A stretch of DNA of 64,000 bases, from NCBI GenBank assembly GCA_000497835.1, contig KI547169.1, positions 292,616-356,615 on the forward strand, in the 5' to 3' direction. Under the pieces are notes generated by a model. It saw only the letters and a list, made by a program, of their open reading frames with translations, had not been told where the DNA came from and searched no databases. The position numbers and the translations under genes were made by a program. Of this stretch, positions 40,627-51,742 are shown in pieces. Source of the stretch: a gamma proteobacterium L18. Its GTDB lineage: Bacteria; Pseudomonadota; Gammaproteobacteria; Pseudomonadales; Pseudomonadaceae. Each line of letters starts with the position of its first letter. The first letter of the stretch is position 1.

Positions 40627-41361
40627 TTACAGCACCTGGCGCAGAAACGCCTGGGCGCGGGGGTCGGTGGGGTTGGCGAAGAACTGCTCGGGCGGGGCGT
40701 CTTCCAGCAGTTTGCCGTGGTCGAAGAACAGCACCCGGTGCGCCACCTCGCGGGCGAAGCCCATTTCGTGAGTGACGCAGATCATGGTCATGCCTTCCAG
40801 CGCCAGGGTCTTCATGACGTCCAGCACTTCGCCGACCATTTCCGGGTCCAGCGCCGAGGTAGGCTCGTCGAACAGCATGACCTTGGGGTCCATGGCCAGC
40901 GCACGGGCAATCGCCACGCGCTGTTGCTGGCCACCCGACAGGCGCGACGGGAATTCATTGGCCTTCTGGCCGATGCCCACCTTGTCCAGCAGCATGCGCG
41001 CCTTTTCCTCGCGCTCTTTCTTGCTGCGCTTGCGCACGATCTTCTGCGCCAGGCACAGGTTCTCAAGCACCGTCATGTGCGGGAAGAGGTTGAAGTGCTG
41101 GAACACCATGCCCACTTCACGCCGGTAGGCGTTGATGTCGGTTTTCGGATCGGCCAGGGACAGGCCGTCGATGCTCACGGTGCCTTCGTCGAACTGCTCC
41201 AGGCCGTTGAGGCAGCGTAAAAAGGTCGACTTGCCCGAGCCCGAAGGCCCGACCACCACCAGCACTTCGCCCTTGGCCACTTGCGTGGTCACGTGGTCAA
41301 CCGCGCGCACTACCTGGCCACGGGTGTCGAAGACTTTTACCAGGTCACGAACTTCAATCAC
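40627..41361 (-). CDS. Polar amino-acid ABC transporter ATPase
   Basis: 244 residues of the GlnQ/HisP family: Walker [11 protein letters not shown]-loop [17 protein letters not shown], signature LSGGQQQR, Walker [16 protein letters not shown]-loop [10 protein letters not shown]. The GTG start ([11 protein letters not shown]) is chosen because GGAGG lies 10 bases upstream; it overlaps the permease stop by 8 bases. Third gene of a binding-protein/permease/ATPase operon. Confidence 0.92.
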   Translation of the reverse strand: MIEVRDLVKVFDTRGQVVRAVDHVTTQVAKGEVLVVVGPSGSGKSTFLRCLNGLEQFDEGTVSIDGLSLADPKTDINAYRREVGMVFQHFNLFPHMTVLENLCLAQKIVRKRSKKEREEKARMLLDKVGIGQKANEFPSRLSGGQQQRVAIARALAMDPKVMLFDEPTSALDPEMVGEVLDVMKTLALEGMTMICVTHEMGFAREVAHRVLFFDHGKLLEDAPPEQFFANPTDPRAQAFLRQVL

Positions 41362-42316
41362 TTTGCGCAAGCCTCCGCTCAAGCCGGCTGGCAAAGTGCG
41401 ACAGCGGCAGGTTGATCAGCAAATACAGGGCGGCCACGCAGAACCAGATCTCGAACGTGGAGAACGAGGTGGTGATGGCCTCACGGCCGGCCTTGGTCAG
41501 CTCGGTGATGGAAATCACCGACACCAGCGAGGTGTCCTTGACCAGGCTGATGAACTGCCCGGCCAATGGCGGCAGCACGCGCTTGAACGCCTGCGGCAGA
41601 ATCACGTGGCGCATCGACTGGCCGGCGCTTAGGCCCAGGGAGCGTGCGGCCTCGCCCTGGCCGCGGGCGATGGACTGCACCCCGGCACGGACGATCTCAG
41701 CCACGTAGGCGCCAGTGAACAGCGACAACGCCGCCACACCCGCGAACTCGCGGGACAGGTTGAGCACGGTGCCGATGAAGAAGTAGAAGATGAACAACTG
41801 CACCAGCAGCGGCGTGCCCCGCACCAGTTCAACGTAGACCGTGGACAGGTCACGCAGGGTCGGGTTGCCGGACAGCCGGCACAGGCCCGCCACCAGGCCG
41901 ATGAACAGGCCGATCACGCCCGACACCACCGAGATCCACACCGTGGCCCACAGACCCCACGCCAGCGGCCCTGCGGCCCAGTGACGGGTGACGCCAACCG
42001 GGTCGCCTTCGCTGATATCGTCGCCCTGGGACACGCGCACGCTGTCCTGGGCCACGTCCAGCACCTGTTGGTCGCCGTCTTCGTCCTTGAGCGTCACCCG
42101 GGCCATCTTGCCCTGGGCGTCGATGGCCTCAACGGTGCCGTTGCCGCTTGCGCGCTGCACGTCTTCAGCCTGGTAGGCGAAGTACTGCGGCACACGGCTC
42201 CAGCGCCATTCATAGGAAATCAGCGAAGTCGCGTAAAACAGGGCGACGGCCAGGCCCACCAGGACCAGCGCCGTCAGCCCGTGCCAGGGCCACTGGGCTT
42301 TTTTGTGTTTGATCAC
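41354..42316 (-). CDS. Polar amino-acid ABC transporter permease with inserted soluble segment
   Basis: About 320 residues (GTG start giving [13 protein letters not shown]; an upstream start is possible). The HisM/GlnP permease domain occupies the C-terminal 220 residues, with the EAA loop [23 protein letters not shown]. Between the first membrane helix (about 15-33) and the second there is a hydrophilic segment of about 85 residues, rich in beta-forming and acidic residues ([20 protein letters not shown]), much longer than in the E. coli proteins. A single permease gene implies a homodimer. Confidence 0.9.
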   Translation of the reverse strand: MIKHKKAQWPWHGLTALVLVGLAVALFYATSLISYEWRWSRVPQYFAYQAEDVQRASGNGTVEAIDAQGKMARVTLKDEDGDQQVLDVAQDSVRVSQGDDISEGDPVGVTRHWAAGPLAWGLWATVWISVVSGVIGLFIGLVAGLCRLSGNPTLRDLSTVYVELVRGTPLLVQLFIFYFFIGTVLNLSREFAGVAALSLFTGAYVAEIVRAGVQSIARGQGEAARSLGLSAGQSMRHVILPQAFKRVLPPLAGQFISLVKDTSLVSVISITELTKAGREAITTSFSTFEIWFCVAALYLLINLPLSHFASRLERRLAQSD

Positions 42317-42385
42317 TACTGCGTTCCGTAAATGCGAACGCGCGGGCAAGCCCGCGCGCTGGTGTCAGACAAGGACGACTGGAGT

Positions 42386-43183
42386 TTATTCCATGTCCTT
42401 GAGCCAAGTGGTGCTCTTGAACCACTTGTCGTGAATGCGATCGTACGACCCGTCTTCGTGGGCCTGACGCAGGAAGTTGTTGATGAAGTTCAGGCTGTCG
42501 AAGTCGCCCTTCTTCAGGCCGAAGGCCAGCGGTTCGTAGGTGAACGGCTTCTCCAGATACACCAGCTTGCCGTTGCCGGCCTTGTCCACCGCCACCACGT
42601 TGTAGGGCGAGTCATAGACGAAGGCGTCGGCCTTGCCGTTGACCACGTCCATCACCGCTTCCTGCTCGTTGTCATAGCCGTGGTACTGGGCCTTGGCGAT
42701 CAGCTTGCGCGAGACCATTTCGCCCGTGGTGCCCACCTTGGAGGTCAGGCGGTACTTGGGATCGTTCAGGTCCTTGTAGGACTTGATGGTGCCTTGCAGC
42801 TCCTTGCGGATCAGCAGGGTCTGGCCGACCACGATGAAGGGGTCGCTGAAGTTGATCCGCAGGTTGCGTTCCTGGGTCAGGGTCAGGCCGCTGCCGATCA
42901 GGTCGAACTTGTCGGTCATCAGTGCCGGGATGATGCCGTCCAGGCTGGTGGACACCAGCTCAAGCTTGACGCCCATCGACTTGGCCATGGCCTTGAGCAG
43001 GTCCACTTCAAAGCCGATGATCTCGCCGCGCTTGTCGGTCATTTCGAAAGGCATGTAGGTAGGGTCCATGCCCACCCGCAGCGTGCCGCGCTTGACCGCG
43101 TCATCAATGGCACCCGCCTGGGCGGAATCGACTGCGCCCAGCGCCATGACGCCCAGCAGCAGCATCGACAGATACTTCTTCAT
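42386..43183 (-). CDS. Polar amino-acid ABC transporter substrate-binding protein
   Basis: 265 residues with a Sec signal peptide cleaved after AQA (residue 23), then a type 2 periplasmic binding fold of SBP family 3: TLRVGMDPTYMPFEM, GFEVDLLKAMAKSMG, GSGLTLTQERN. Residues around the pocket suggest an amino acid, but which one is not clear. First gene of the three-gene operon; AGGGGA precedes the ATG. Confidence 0.92.
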   Translation of the reverse strand: MKKYLSMLLLGVMALGAVDSAQAGAIDDAVKRGTLRVGMDPTYMPFEMTDKRGEIIGFEVDLLKAMAKSMGVKLELVSTSLDGIIPALMTDKFDLIGSGLTLTQERNLRINFSDPFIVVGQTLLIRKELQGTIKSYKDLNDPKYRLTSKVGTTGEMVSRKLIAKAQYHGYDNEQEAVMDVVNGKADAFVYDSPYNVVAVDKAGNGKLVYLEKPFTYEPLAFGLKKGDFDSLNFINNFLRQAHEDGSYDRIHDKWFKSTTWLKDME

Positions 43184-43370
43184 CACCAAGTCCCCTAACT
43201 AACGCTCACAACGTGCGGTGTGAGGCAATTCAGGGCGCCGCATACGTGGGCGCACCATTTCGGGGTGCGATCCTAACGTACTCGTCCGGTGATACAAGTG
43301 CTGATGAGGGATTTAATGCGCAATGATCGACATAAAGTGACCGTTGGCAGTGTTACAGAGGGTTTCCATA

Positions 43371-43395
43371 GCCCCCGGGCGGTGTGCCCGGGGGC
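43371..43395 (-). terminator. GC-only hairpin after opgH
   Basis: Perfect 10-pair stem GCCCCCGGGC/GCCCGGGGGC with a 5-base loop, 6 bases past the opgH stop codon. There is no U tract, so it may be a transcript-end stabiliser or a non-canonical terminator. The remaining ~180 bases to the binding-protein gene form its promoter region. Confidence 0.5.
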
Positions 43396-43401
43396 CCGGA
43401 A

Positions 43402-45981
43402 TCAGGCGTTCGCCAGGGCTGACGGAGTCGCCGAGTGCGGTTGCAGCGGCAGCAGCGGCGAATGCGGGTCCGCGGCCAGCGACTGGCGCCAGGCGTCGAG
43501 CCAGGCAGCATTGCCTTCGCCCCAAACCAGTGCATGCAGGCGGCCCAAGGCCACCGGGTCACTGAGCAGGTGCAGACGGGTGTTGCCATCCAGCTTCTGC
43601 GGGCCAACGGTCAGCGCCTTGCGGATACGCTCTTCACGCATGGCTTCCACCGGTGCCACCGAGTGGTGACGGGCGGTAGCCAAGGCGCAGGCCAGGGCGT
43701 TTTGCTGCGGGTCGACCACGGCGCGGATGAAACCATCCTTCAGAGCGTGCCAACGGTTCTCGTGGGTGTACTGATCGGTGGAGATCAGCTCCTGCGGCGT
43801 GTCGTATTCCTCAGGGATCAGGAACAGCTTCTCGTCGCGGGCGCTCAGGCCCAGGTTGGTGCGGCTGGAAATCACCGACACCGGGATCGACAGCATCAAC
43901 GAACCGACGATAGGCGTCAGCCACCACAGGAAGCTTGGGTTCAGCCAGCACACCAGCAGCGCCCACAGGAAGCCCAGCAGGGTCTGCGGGCCGTGACGAC
44001 GTACCGCTTCGCTCCAGGGGGTGGAGTCGTCGTCACGCTGCGGCGAGTTCCAGGTTGCTGCCCAACCCAGGAACGCGGCCAGCACGAAACGGGTGTGGAA
44101 CAGCATGCGCACCGGCGCCAGCAGCATGGAGAACAGCATCTCCAGCAGCATGGAAATGGTGACCTTGATGCGGCCGCCGTACTCTTTGGCGCCCTTGGCC
44201 CAGATCAGGATGATGCTCAGCAGCTTGGGCAGGAACAGCAGCACGATGGTGGTGGAGAACAGCGCGACGGCTTTTTCCGGGTGCCACTGTGGCCACAGCG
44301 GGTACAACTGCCGCGGTTCCAGGAAGTACGCCGGCTCCATCAGCGTGTTCACCGCCAGCAACGCCGTGGACAGCACCAGGAAGAAGAACCACAACGGCGC
44401 CGACAGGTACGACATCACACCCGTCAGGAACACCGCACGGTGCACCGGGTGCATGCCCTTTACCAGGAACAGGCGGAAGTTCATCAGGTTGCCGTGGCAC
44501 CAGCGACGGTCGCGCTTGAGCTCGTCGAGCAGGTTGGGCGGCAGTTCTTCGTAGCTGCCCGGCAGGTCGTAGGCAATCCACACGCCCCAGCCGGCACGGC
44601 GCATCAGCGCCGCTTCGACGAAGTCGTGGGACAGGATGGCGCCTGCGAACGCCCCTTTGCCCGGCAACGGCGCCAAGGCGCAGTGCTCGATGAACGGCTT
44701 CATGCGGATGATCGCGTTGTGACCCCAGTAGTGCGACTCGCCCAGCTGCCAGAAGTGCAGGCCGGCGGTGAACAAAGGGCCGTAAACGCGGGTGGCGAAC
44801 TGCTGCATGCGTGCATACAGCGTGTCCATGCCCGAGGCCTTCGGCGCGGTCTGGATGATACCGGCGTCAGGGGTGGCCTCCATCAGGCGTACCAGACTGG
44901 TCAGGCATTCGCCGCTCATCACGCTGTCGGCGTCCAGCACCACCATGTAGCGGTAATCGCTGCCCCAGCGACGGCAGAAGTCGTCGAGGTTGCCGCTTTT
45001 GCGTTTCACGCGGCGACGGCGACGGCGGTAGAAGATCTTGCCGAAGCCCTTGGCCTCGCGGCACACCTCCAACCACGCCTGCTGCTCGGCAACGGCGATG
45101 TCGGTGTCGTTGGTGTCCGACAGCACGAAGAAGTCGAAACGGTCCAGCTCGCCCGTGGCGGCCACCGATTCGAAGGTGGCGCGCAGACCGGCGAATACCC
45201 GGGGCACGTCTTCGTTGCAGATAGGCATCACCAGCGCGGTGCGGGCACCGGCTTCGATCGGCTCGTTACCAGCGCTGGCGCCGGAGATGCGGTATTTGTC
45301 GCGCCCGGTCAGCAGTTCCAGGAAGCCCATCAGGGCAGTCCAGAAGCCCGCCGATACCCAGCAGAACAGGATGCCGAAGAGGATCAGGATGCTGGTCTGC
45401 AGCACATACGGCAGCACTTGCTGCGCGGTCTGTGCGATCGACTGGTGCAGCACCTCGTCCAGGTCCACGAACGACCAGCCCTGGTAGGGCAGGATGCCTT
45501 TCATGTAGTAGCCGGCGACCACGGTCTGGCCCAGCATCAGCGCCAGCAGGATGTAGCGACGCATGGAACCCACCCAGCGCCAGCGCGCCTTGGGCAGTTC
45601 ACGCTTGTCGCTGACTGGCTCCGGCGCACTCTTCTGGCCGGTAAGACGACGCCAGCCGCGCACCAGGATATTGGTGCGCCACGGCTCCGGGACCACCCGC
45701 GTGCGGTTGATCGGCGGGGTGGCCTTGAGGCGCACGTGGCCGTCGGAGTCGACCGAGAGCATCTCGGCCTCTTCCATTTCGGCGGCGCTGTTGAGGGTCA
45801 GGCGACGGCCGACCGAGGCCTGGGCGGCCTCGGCCGACTCCTCCGTCGGCTGTGCGGAGAGGTATTCATGCAGCTCGCTGAACGAGTTGCAGCGGGCAAG
45901 TTCTGCGCGCTGCTGCTCGCTCAGGGGCAGGTGGGCCAGGTATTCGCTGAGCGATTCCGGCCGGGTCTGTGAATTACTCAT
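43402..45981 (-). CDS. opgH: Periplasmic glucan glucosyltransferase OpgH (MdoH)
   Basis: 859-residue inner-membrane family 2 glycosyltransferase that builds the beta-1,2 glucan backbone of osmoregulated periplasmic glucans from UDP-glucose. Visible are [12 protein letters not shown] (DxD-type), the acceptor Asp in [15 protein letters not shown] and the RRWCHGN (Q/RxxRW) motif, plus about eight membrane helices. The start overlaps the opgG stop by 8 bases, so the pair is one operon. Confidence 0.96.
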   Translation of the reverse strand: MSNSQTRPESLSEYLAHLPLSEQQRAELARCNSFSELHEYLSAQPTEESAEAAQASVGRRLTLNSAAEMEEAEMLSVDSDGHVRLKATPPINRTRVVPEPWRTNILVRGWRRLTGQKSAPEPVSDKRELPKARWRWVGSMRRYILLALMLGQTVVAGYYMKGILPYQGWSFVDLDEVLHQSIAQTAQQVLPYVLQTSILILFGILFCWVSAGFWTALMGFLELLTGRDKYRISGASAGNEPIEAGARTALVMPICNEDVPRVFAGLRATFESVAATGELDRFDFFVLSDTNDTDIAVAEQQAWLEVCREAKGFGKIFYRRRRRRVKRKSGNLDDFCRRWGSDYRYMVVLDADSVMSGECLTSLVRLMEATPDAGIIQTAPKASGMDTLYARMQQFATRVYGPLFTAGLHFWQLGESHYWGHNAIIRMKPFIEHCALAPLPGKGAFAGAILSHDFVEAALMRRAGWGVWIAYDLPGSYEELPPNLLDELKRDRRWCHGNLMNFRLFLVKGMHPVHRAVFLTGVMSYLSAPLWFFFLVLSTALLAVNTLMEPAYFLEPRQLYPLWPQWHPEKAVALFSTTIVLLFLPKLLSIILIWAKGAKEYGGRIKVTISMLLEMLFSMLLAPVRMLFHTRFVLAAFLGWAATWNSPQRDDDSTPWSEAVRRHGPQTLLGFLWALLVCWLNPSFLWWLTPIVGSLMLSIPVSVISSRTNLGLSARDEKLFLIPEEYDTPQELISTDQYTHENRWHALKDGFIRAVVDPQQNALACALATARHHSVAPVEAMREERIRKALTVGPQKLDGNTRLHLLSDPVALGRLHALVWGEGNAAWLDAWRQSLAADPHSPLLPLQPHSATPSALANA

Positions 45982-47710
45982 CGGAAGGCAACTGGTAGCT
46001 CCAGGTCTCAGTCAGTACCTGTTCGGGTTTGACCGGTTCCTGAGGGGTGGGTGCAGCCGCTGCGGCAGGCTGCTCGGCGGCCTTGTCAGCCTTGGCATGC
46101 TTGGCGTTGGCCTTGGCGTGCTTGGCGACAGGCTTCTCTTCCTTCACAGGCTCAGCCGGTTTGGCTGGCGGCAGTGGAGCGTCCTTGACCAGTGCGGCGC
46201 GCATTTCCACCGACTGTTTAGGGTCTTTGACCTTCAGGCGCAGCGTCAGACGCCAGCCTTTGGTTTCCGGGTTGTAGCGCAGGTTGTTCTCGACCAGGTC
46301 GGCATTGTTGCCAACGCTGACCTGGCTGCGAACCTGGGCGTCTTCCGGCAGGGCGGCGAGCACCGGCCCGGTGAAGTCGATCAGGAAGGCCACGCTGCCG
46401 TCTGGCTGACGGATCAGGTTGGACTGCTTGACGTCGCCGGTGGAGCGCAGGGTCTGCTTGACCCAGGCGGTTTCAGGCGAATGCAGTTGGTCTTCGTTGG
46501 AAGTCCACACCAGACGGTAGTCGTGGTCCAGGGCCTGGCCAGGCTCAGGCAGCTTTTCCGGGTTCCAGAACGCAACGATGTTGTCGTTGGTTTCGTCGGC
46601 AGTCGGGATCTCTACCAGGTCGACGGTGCCTTTGCCCCAGTCGCCCTTAGGCTCTACCCAGGCGCTTGGACGCTTGTCGTAGCGGTCATCCAGGTCTTCG
46701 TAGCGGCTGAACTCGCGGCCACGCTGCAGCAGGCCGAAACCTTTCGGGTTCTCGACGGTGAAGCTGCTGACGGCCAGGTGTTTAGGGTTGTTCAGCGGGC
46801 GCCAGATCCACTCGTCGTTGCCGGCGTGGATCGACAGGCCGGTGGAGTCGTGCAGTTCGTGGCGGTAGTTGAGCACGCGCGACGGCTGGTTGGAGCCAAA
46901 CAGGAACATGCTGGTCAACGGGGCGATGCCCAGGCGGCTGACGTGGTCACGCAGGAACACCTTGGACTTGACGTCCACCACCGTGTCTTCGCCCGGACGC
47001 AGGGTCAGCTTGTAAGCACCGGTGGAACGTGGCGAGTCCAGCAGGGCGTAGATCACCAGGAACTTGTCGGTGGGGTTCGGCTTCTCGATCCAGAACTGGG
47101 TAAAGCGCGGGAACTCTTCGCCCGACGGCAGCGCGGTGTCGATGGCCAGGCCACGCGCCGACAGGCCGTAGGTGTGGCCCTTGCCGACGACGCGGAAGTA
47201 GCTGGCGCCCAGCAGGGTCATGACTTCGTCCTGCTTGTCAGCCTTGTTGAGCGGGTACATCACGCGGAAACCGGCGTAGCCCAGTTTCTCGGTGGATTTG
47301 GGGTCGAACTTCAGGTCGCCGAAATCGAAACGAGCCGGGTCGTACTTGATTTCCGTGACCTTGTCGTTGGCGATCTCGTTGATTTGCACCGGCGTGTCGA
47401 AGTGCATGCCCTGGTGGTAGAACGACAGCTTGAAGGGGGTCTTGTCACCGGCCCATTCGGCTTTTTCGTTCAGAAAGCGAATTTTCTGGTAGTCAGCGAA
47501 CTTCATGTCCCGAAATTCGGCAGGCAGATTGCTTTTGGGTGCCTCGAATTTCTGCCCGGCAAGATCCTTTGCCTTGGCTGCCACGTCATCCAGGCCAAAG
47601 GCCCAGATCTGGCCCGCGCTCAGCAGGCAGAGGAGTGCAGACCCCGTCAACAGCGCCGTGCGGAGGCGCTTGCCTGGGGTTCTTGGTGCATTACTGGGAC
47701 TAACAATCAC
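45974..47710 (-). CDS. opgG: Periplasmic glucan biosynthesis protein OpgG (MdoG)
   Basis: 578 residues. The start is GTG ([15 protein letters not shown]) because GAGGG lies 7 bases upstream of it; a TTG two codons earlier has no room for a ribosome site. Signal peptide about 1-40, then a carbohydrate-binding beta-sandwich and Ig-like domain needed for glucan branching. A Lys/Ala/Pro-rich linker ([18 protein letters not shown]) near the C-terminus is an extension relative to E. coli OpgG. Confidence 0.94.
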   Translation of the reverse strand: MIVSPSNAPRTPGKRLRTALLTGSALLCLLSAGQIWAFGLDDVAAKAKDLAGQKFEAPKSNLPAEFRDMKFADYQKIRFLNEKAEWAGDKTPFKLSFYHQGMHFDTPVQINEIANDKVTEIKYDPARFDFGDLKFDPKSTEKLGYAGFRVMYPLNKADKQDEVMTLLGASYFRVVGKGHTYGLSARGLAIDTALPSGEEFPRFTQFWIEKPNPTDKFLVIYALLDSPRSTGAYKLTLRPGEDTVVDVKSKVFLRDHVSRLGIAPLTSMFLFGSNQPSRVLNYRHELHDSTGLSIHAGNDEWIWRPLNNPKHLAVSSFTVENPKGFGLLQRGREFSRYEDLDDRYDKRPSAWVEPKGDWGKGTVDLVEIPTADETNDNIVAFWNPEKLPEPGQALDHDYRLVWTSNEDQLHSPETAWVKQTLRSTGDVKQSNLIRQPDGSVAFLIDFTGPVLAALPEDAQVRSQVSVGNNADLVENNLRYNPETKGWRLTLRLKVKDPKQSVEMRAALVKDAPLPPAKPAEPVKEEKPVAKHAKANAKHAKADKAAEQPAAAAAPTPQEPVKPEQVLTETWSYQLPSDE

Positions 47711-47976
47711 GAGCAACCCTCGCCGAAAAACAAATCAAAGAACCAACGGCCAGCTGTGATGTGCCGGGTTGGCGAGCATTGTTCCGACTCCGAAAGGGCG
47801 CAATGATTCCCCAAACGGTGACGGCCAAGGCTCATGTTGGAACAAAATGGATCAACGAACGCTGATCGTCGTAACGCGAGATTATCCAGCAGCCTGCGTT
47901 ACAACGCATCAGGGTATGTAAACTTTTTATGCTACAAACTCACCGAAAATCGTGCAAATGAACGATTTACGGACAC

Positions 47977-48414
47977 TTATGACTGTAACAGGAAGGTCAC
48001 CGGCCCATCGTTGACCAAATGCACCTGCATATCGGCCCCGAATCGGCCACAGGCTACGCCTTCGTGCTGCTGCCGCGCCTGCCCTAGCAGGTAGTCATAA
48101 AGCTCGATACCCAATGCCGGTGGCGCCGCCGTCGAGAAGCTGGGGCGCATGCCACTGCGGGTATCGGCTGCCAGGGTGAACTGCGAAACCAGCAGCAGAC
48201 CACCGCCCACATCCTTGAGCGACAGGTTCATCTTGCCCTGCGCATCGGAAAACACTCGATAGTTAAGCAGCTTGTGCAGAAGTTTGTCGGCGCTGGCGCG
48301 GGTATCTTCAGGTTCCACCGCCACCAGCACCATCAGGCCCTGGTCGATGGCGCCGACGATTTCACCGTCGACTTCCACCCGTGCTGAGCTGACCCGCTGC
48401 AACAGCCCCTTCAC
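47977..48414 (-). CDS. dtd: D-aminoacyl-tRNA deacylase
   Basis: 145 residues; removes D-amino acids and glycine mischarged on tRNA. Both active-site signatures are present: [18 protein letters not shown] and the Gly-cisPro motif in LVNDGPVTF. The ATG overlaps the stop of the proline iminopeptidase gene by 4 bases, so the two are co-translated. Confidence 0.95.
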   Translation of the reverse strand: MKGLLQRVSSARVEVDGEIVGAIDQGLMVLVAVEPEDTRASADKLLHKLLNYRVFSDAQGKMNLSLKDVGGGLLLVSQFTLAADTRSGMRPSFSTAAPPALGIELYDYLLGQARQQHEGVACGRFGADMQVHLVNDGPVTFLLQS

Positions 48415-49382
48415 GCTTCCTCCAGGGGAAGGTCCAGCAAACGCCGGGCCATCTGGTCACAGGCGCGCACCAGCGCATCGGTAATGCCTGGCTCGGACGC
48501 AGCGTGACCGGCGTCGCGGATCACTTGCAACTCGCTGTTGGGCCAGGCCTGGTGCAGTGCCCAGGCATTGTCCAGCGGGCAGATGACGTCATAGCGGCCA
48601 TGCACGATGACGGCTGGCAGGTGGGCGATTTTCGGCACGTCGCGGATCAGTTGGTCTGGCTCCATGAACGCGTTGTTCATGAAGTAGTGGCATTCAATGC
48701 GGGCGATCGACAGGGCACGCTGCGGCTCGGAGAAGCGATCGACCACCAGCGGGTTGGGGCGCAAGGTAGCCGTGCGGCCTTCCCAGGTGGACCAGGCCTT
48801 GGCGGCGTGCATCTGGGCGATCTGGTCGCTGCCAGTAAGCCGCTTGTGGAAGGCCTTGAGCAGGTCGTGACGCTCGTCCGCCGGGATCGGCGCCACGTAG
48901 TCCTGCCAGTAGTCCGGGAACATGCGGCTGGCGCCTTCCTGGTAGAACCACTGAATTTCCTGCGGGCGGCACAGGAAGATGCCGCGCAGGATCAGGCCAT
49001 GCACACGCTCGGGGTGGGTTTGCGCGTAGGCCAGGGCCAGGGTCGAGCCCCAGGAGCCACCGAACAGCACCCATTTGTCGATGCCCAGGTGCTCGCGAAT
49101 GCGCTCCATGTCGGCGACGAGGTCCCAGGTGGTGTTGTTTTCCAGACTGGCGTGGGGCGTGGAACGGCCGCAGCCGCGCTGGTCGAAGGTGACAATTCGA
49201 TACAAATTCGGGTCGAAATAGCAGCGGCTCTGAGCGTCGCAGCCGGCGCCTGGGCCACCGTGAATGAACAGCACCGGCAAGCCCTCGGGCGATCCGCTTT
49301 CATCGACATACAGCACATGCGGCTCTTGCACGGCCAGATCGTGCCGGGCGTAGGGTTTGATCTGCGGGTACAAAGTCTGCAT
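48411..49382 (-). CDS. pip: Proline iminopeptidase
   Basis: 323-residue alpha/beta hydrolase (S33 family) that cleaves N-terminal proline from peptides. HGGPGAGCD is the oxyanion/HGGPG signature, [12 protein letters not shown] holds the catalytic Ser, and the C-terminal [10 protein letters not shown] and DAGHAASEP hold Asp and His. ATG start. Forms a two-gene operon with dtd. Confidence 0.95.
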   Translation of the reverse strand: MQTLYPQIKPYARHDLAVQEPHVLYVDESGSPEGLPVLFIHGGPGAGCDAQSRCYFDPNLYRIVTFDQRGCGRSTPHASLENNTTWDLVADMERIREHLGIDKWVLFGGSWGSTLALAYAQTHPERVHGLILRGIFLCRPQEIQWFYQEGASRMFPDYWQDYVAPIPADERHDLLKAFHKRLTGSDQIAQMHAAKAWSTWEGRTATLRPNPLVVDRFSEPQRALSIARIECHYFMNNAFMEPDQLIRDVPKIAHLPAVIVHGRYDVICPLDNAWALHQAWPNSELQVIRDAGHAASEPGITDALVRACDQMARRLLDLPLEEA

Positions 49383-49589
49383 TGCACGCTCCGTAAGGGT
49401 GTTGGGTCATCCCTGCTGGGACTTCTGTCATAAGTGCCGTGAGGCATCATAAACCCGAATCGCTTACAGTTCATGCCCCCTTGGTGTCAGGGGGTATTGC
49501 AGCCATGGCCGAAACGCCACTGATCATTACCCTCAACTGCCTGTGACATAGACACTGTGGGAAATCCCAAGATGCTGTACAACCTGCAC

Positions 49590-49688
49590 CGGCCTCTCGC
49601 GAGCAAGCTTTGCTCCCACAGTGTCAAGGCTCATATCGGTGGTTGCATTGGCGGTGTGGGAGCAAAGCTTGCTCGCGAGAGGCCGGTA
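49590..49688. repeat. Inverted pair of REP family A, copy 4
   Basis: Units at 49590-49623 and 49653-49688, inverted over more than 30 bp each (arms extend to GGCCTCTCGCGAGC and GCTCGCGAGAGGCC). The 355-base gap between pip and hutG holds this pair and, next to pip, its promoter region; no gene seen. Confidence 0.9.
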
Positions 49689-49737
49689 CAGACAGCCAAA
49701 GACCAAAGCCCCTCACAGTATTCAGGTTGTCTTGAGG

Positions 49738-50535
49738 TCAGCGGGGGTAGTGTTGCCGGGCCCAGGCCAGCAGTTCGCTGAGCAGCGCCTTGAGCACCAC
49801 CTGCGTCGGCCGGGCCAAATCTTCCCGGTAATTGAACGGCTCGAACTCTTCCATGTACGCGCTCTGCGCCAATTCCAGCTGCACGGCATGGATATGCTTC
49901 GCCGGGTCGCCAAAGTGGCGGGTGATGTGCCCGCCCTTGAAGCGGCCATTGAGCACATGGGTGTAATCGCCAAAGCCCGCACAAACGCTTTCAAGACGCC
50001 GCGCCAGCTCGGGGTCGCAACTGGCACCGTTGAAGGTCCCCAGGTTGAAGTCCGGCAGCCGCCCCTCGAACAGATGCGGTACATGGGAGCGAATGGAATG
50101 CGCATCCCACAACAGCGCATAGCCGAACTCGTCACGCAAACGCGCCAGCTCCTGCTCGATGGTGCGGTGGTACGGCACCCAGATCTCTTCCAGGTAGCGA
50201 GCACGCTCGGCGTCCGAGGGCTGTTGATGGAACAACGGCACGCCATCGAACAGCGTCTCCGGGTACAAACCGGTGGTAGCCCCGGCATACAGCGGCTTGT
50301 TGTCCGATGGCCGGTTCAGGTCGATGACGAAGCGCGAATACTCGGCCGCCACGATACTGGCGCCCAGTTCATCGGCAAAATCGTACAGGCGCGGAATATG
50401 CCAATCGGTGTCCGGCAGGCTTTTCGCCTCGTCGATCAGGCCGCTCTCCACCGCCGGGGTCAGGCGCAGGCCGGCATGGGGCATGCTGATCAGCAGCGGT
50501 ACGCGGCCGCGCTTGAAGGTCAGGACGTTATCCAC
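49738..50535 (-). CDS. hutG: N-formylglutamate deformylase
   Basis: 265 residues; last step of the five-step histidine route, releasing glutamate and formate. The metal-binding [25 protein letters not shown], and the [13 protein letters not shown] motif place it in the FGase family rather than the ureohydrolase-type HutG. The GTG start ([10 protein letters not shown]) has GGGAGA 9 bases upstream and overlaps the hutI stop by 8 bases. Terminal gene of the hut operon. Confidence 0.93.
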   Translation of the reverse strand: MDNVLTFKRGRVPLLISMPHAGLRLTPAVESGLIDEAKSLPDTDWHIPRLYDFADELGASIVAAEYSRFVIDLNRPSDNKPLYAGATTGLYPETLFDGVPLFHQQPSDAERARYLEEIWVPYHRTIEQELARLRDEFGYALLWDAHSIRSHVPHLFEGRLPDFNLGTFNGASCDPELARRLESVCAGFGDYTHVLNGRFKGGHITRHFGDPAKHIHAVQLELAQSAYMEEFEPFNYREDLARPTQVVLKALLSELLAWARQHYPR

Positions 50536-51742
50536 AGGTGATGTCTCCCACAATGACTTCCGCGCCGTGACGCACGACGCGCTTGTTCAATTCACCGCCC
50601 AGCCAGTACGCCAGGTCCGCCGGGCGCTCGATGTCCCACGCGACGAAGTCGGCGACCTTGCCCACTTCCAGCGAACCATGGCTGGCGCCCAGGCCCAGGG
50701 CCTTGGCGGCATACACAGTAGCGCCGGCCAACGCTTCCTCCGGCGTCATGCGGAACAGTGTGCAGGCCATGTTCAGCATCAGCCGTACCGACAGCGCCGG
50801 CGAGGTGCCGGGGTTGAGGTCGCTGGCGATGGCGATGGCCACGCCGTGCTTGCGCAGGGCGTCCATGGGCGGCAACTGGGTTTCGCGCAGGAAGTAGAAG
50901 GCGCCCGGCAGCAGCACCGCCACGGTGCCGGCAGCGGCCATGGCCTTGCAGTCGTCTTCGGTCATGAATTCGAGATGATCAGCCGACAGCGCCTGGTAGC
51001 GAGCCGCCAGGCTGGAGCCATGCAGCGACGACAGCTGCTCGGCGTGCAGCTTGACCGGCACGCCCAGCTCGCGGGCCTTGAGGAACACTTTCTCGACCTG
51101 GGCCGGGGAAAACGCCAGGTATTCACAGAAGGCGTCCACGGCGTCGACCAGCCCTTCAGCCGCCAGCGCCGGCAGCATCTCGTCGCAGATGTGCGCGATG
51201 TAGTCGTCAGCGCGGTCCTTGTATTCAGGCGGCAGTGCGTGGGCGGCCAGGCAAGTGGCGCGCACGCTGAGCGGCAGCGCATCGCCCAGGCGGCGGATGA
51301 CGCGCAGCATCTTGCGCTCGCTGGCCAGGTCCAGGCCGTAGCCGCTCTTGATCTCGACCGTGGTGACACCGTCACGCAGCAGGCTGACCAGGCGCTTGCG
51401 GGCGCTGGCGAACAGTTCGTCCTCGGTGGCCGCACGCGTGGCGCGCACGGTGCTGGCGATGCCGCCGCCCGCCGCGGCGATCTCCGCATAGCTGACGCCC
51501 TGGAGACGCTGCTCGAACTCGCCGCTGCGGTTGCCGCCGAACACCGTGTGGGTGTGGCAGTCAATCAGGCCCGGTGTCACCCAGGCGCCGCCCAAGTCCA
51601 CGCCCTGCCCTGCCGGCGCTTCGCTGCGCGGGCCGATCCATTCAATCAGGCCGTCGGCGGTGAGGATCGCCGCGTCTTCGATGATCGAGTACTTGCCATG
51701 GGCCATGGTGGCTACATGGCAATGTTGCCACAGGGTTTTCAT
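50528..51742 (-). CDS. hutI: Imidazolonepropionase
   Basis: 404 residues; amidohydrolase that opens imidazolone propionate to N-formimino-L-glutamate. Metal site [10 protein letters not shown] near residue 62, substrate-binding [21 protein letters not shown], metal His in KLHAEQLS and the catalytic Asp in IASDLNPG. The ATG overlaps the stop of the upstream lyase-like gene (ATGA). Confidence 0.96.
   Translation of the reverse strand: MKTLWQHCHVATMAHGKYSIIEDAAILTADGLIEWIGPRSEAPAGQGVDLGGAWVTPGLIDCHTHTVFGGNRSGEFEQRLQGVSYAEIAAAGGGIASTVRATRAATEDELFASARKRLVSLLRDGVTTVEIKSGYGLDLASERKMLRVIRRLGDALPLSVRATCLAAHALPPEYKDRADDYIAHICDEMLPALAAEGLVDAVDAFCEYLAFSPAQVEKVFLKARELGVPVKLHAEQLSSLHGSSLAARYQALSADHLEFMTEDDCKAMAAAGTVAVLLPGAFYFLRETQLPPMDALRKHGVAIAIASDLNPGTSPALSVRLMLNMACTLFRMTPEEALAGATVYAAKALGLGASHGSLEVGKVADFVAWDIERPADLAYWLGGELNKRVVRHGAEVIVGDITCG

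Noticed and set aside
43435..45972. An 845-codon open frame antisense to opgH
   Set aside because: Shadow of a GC-rich gene; low-complexity His/Gln/Arg-rich product with no family features, while OpgH is complete on the minus strand.
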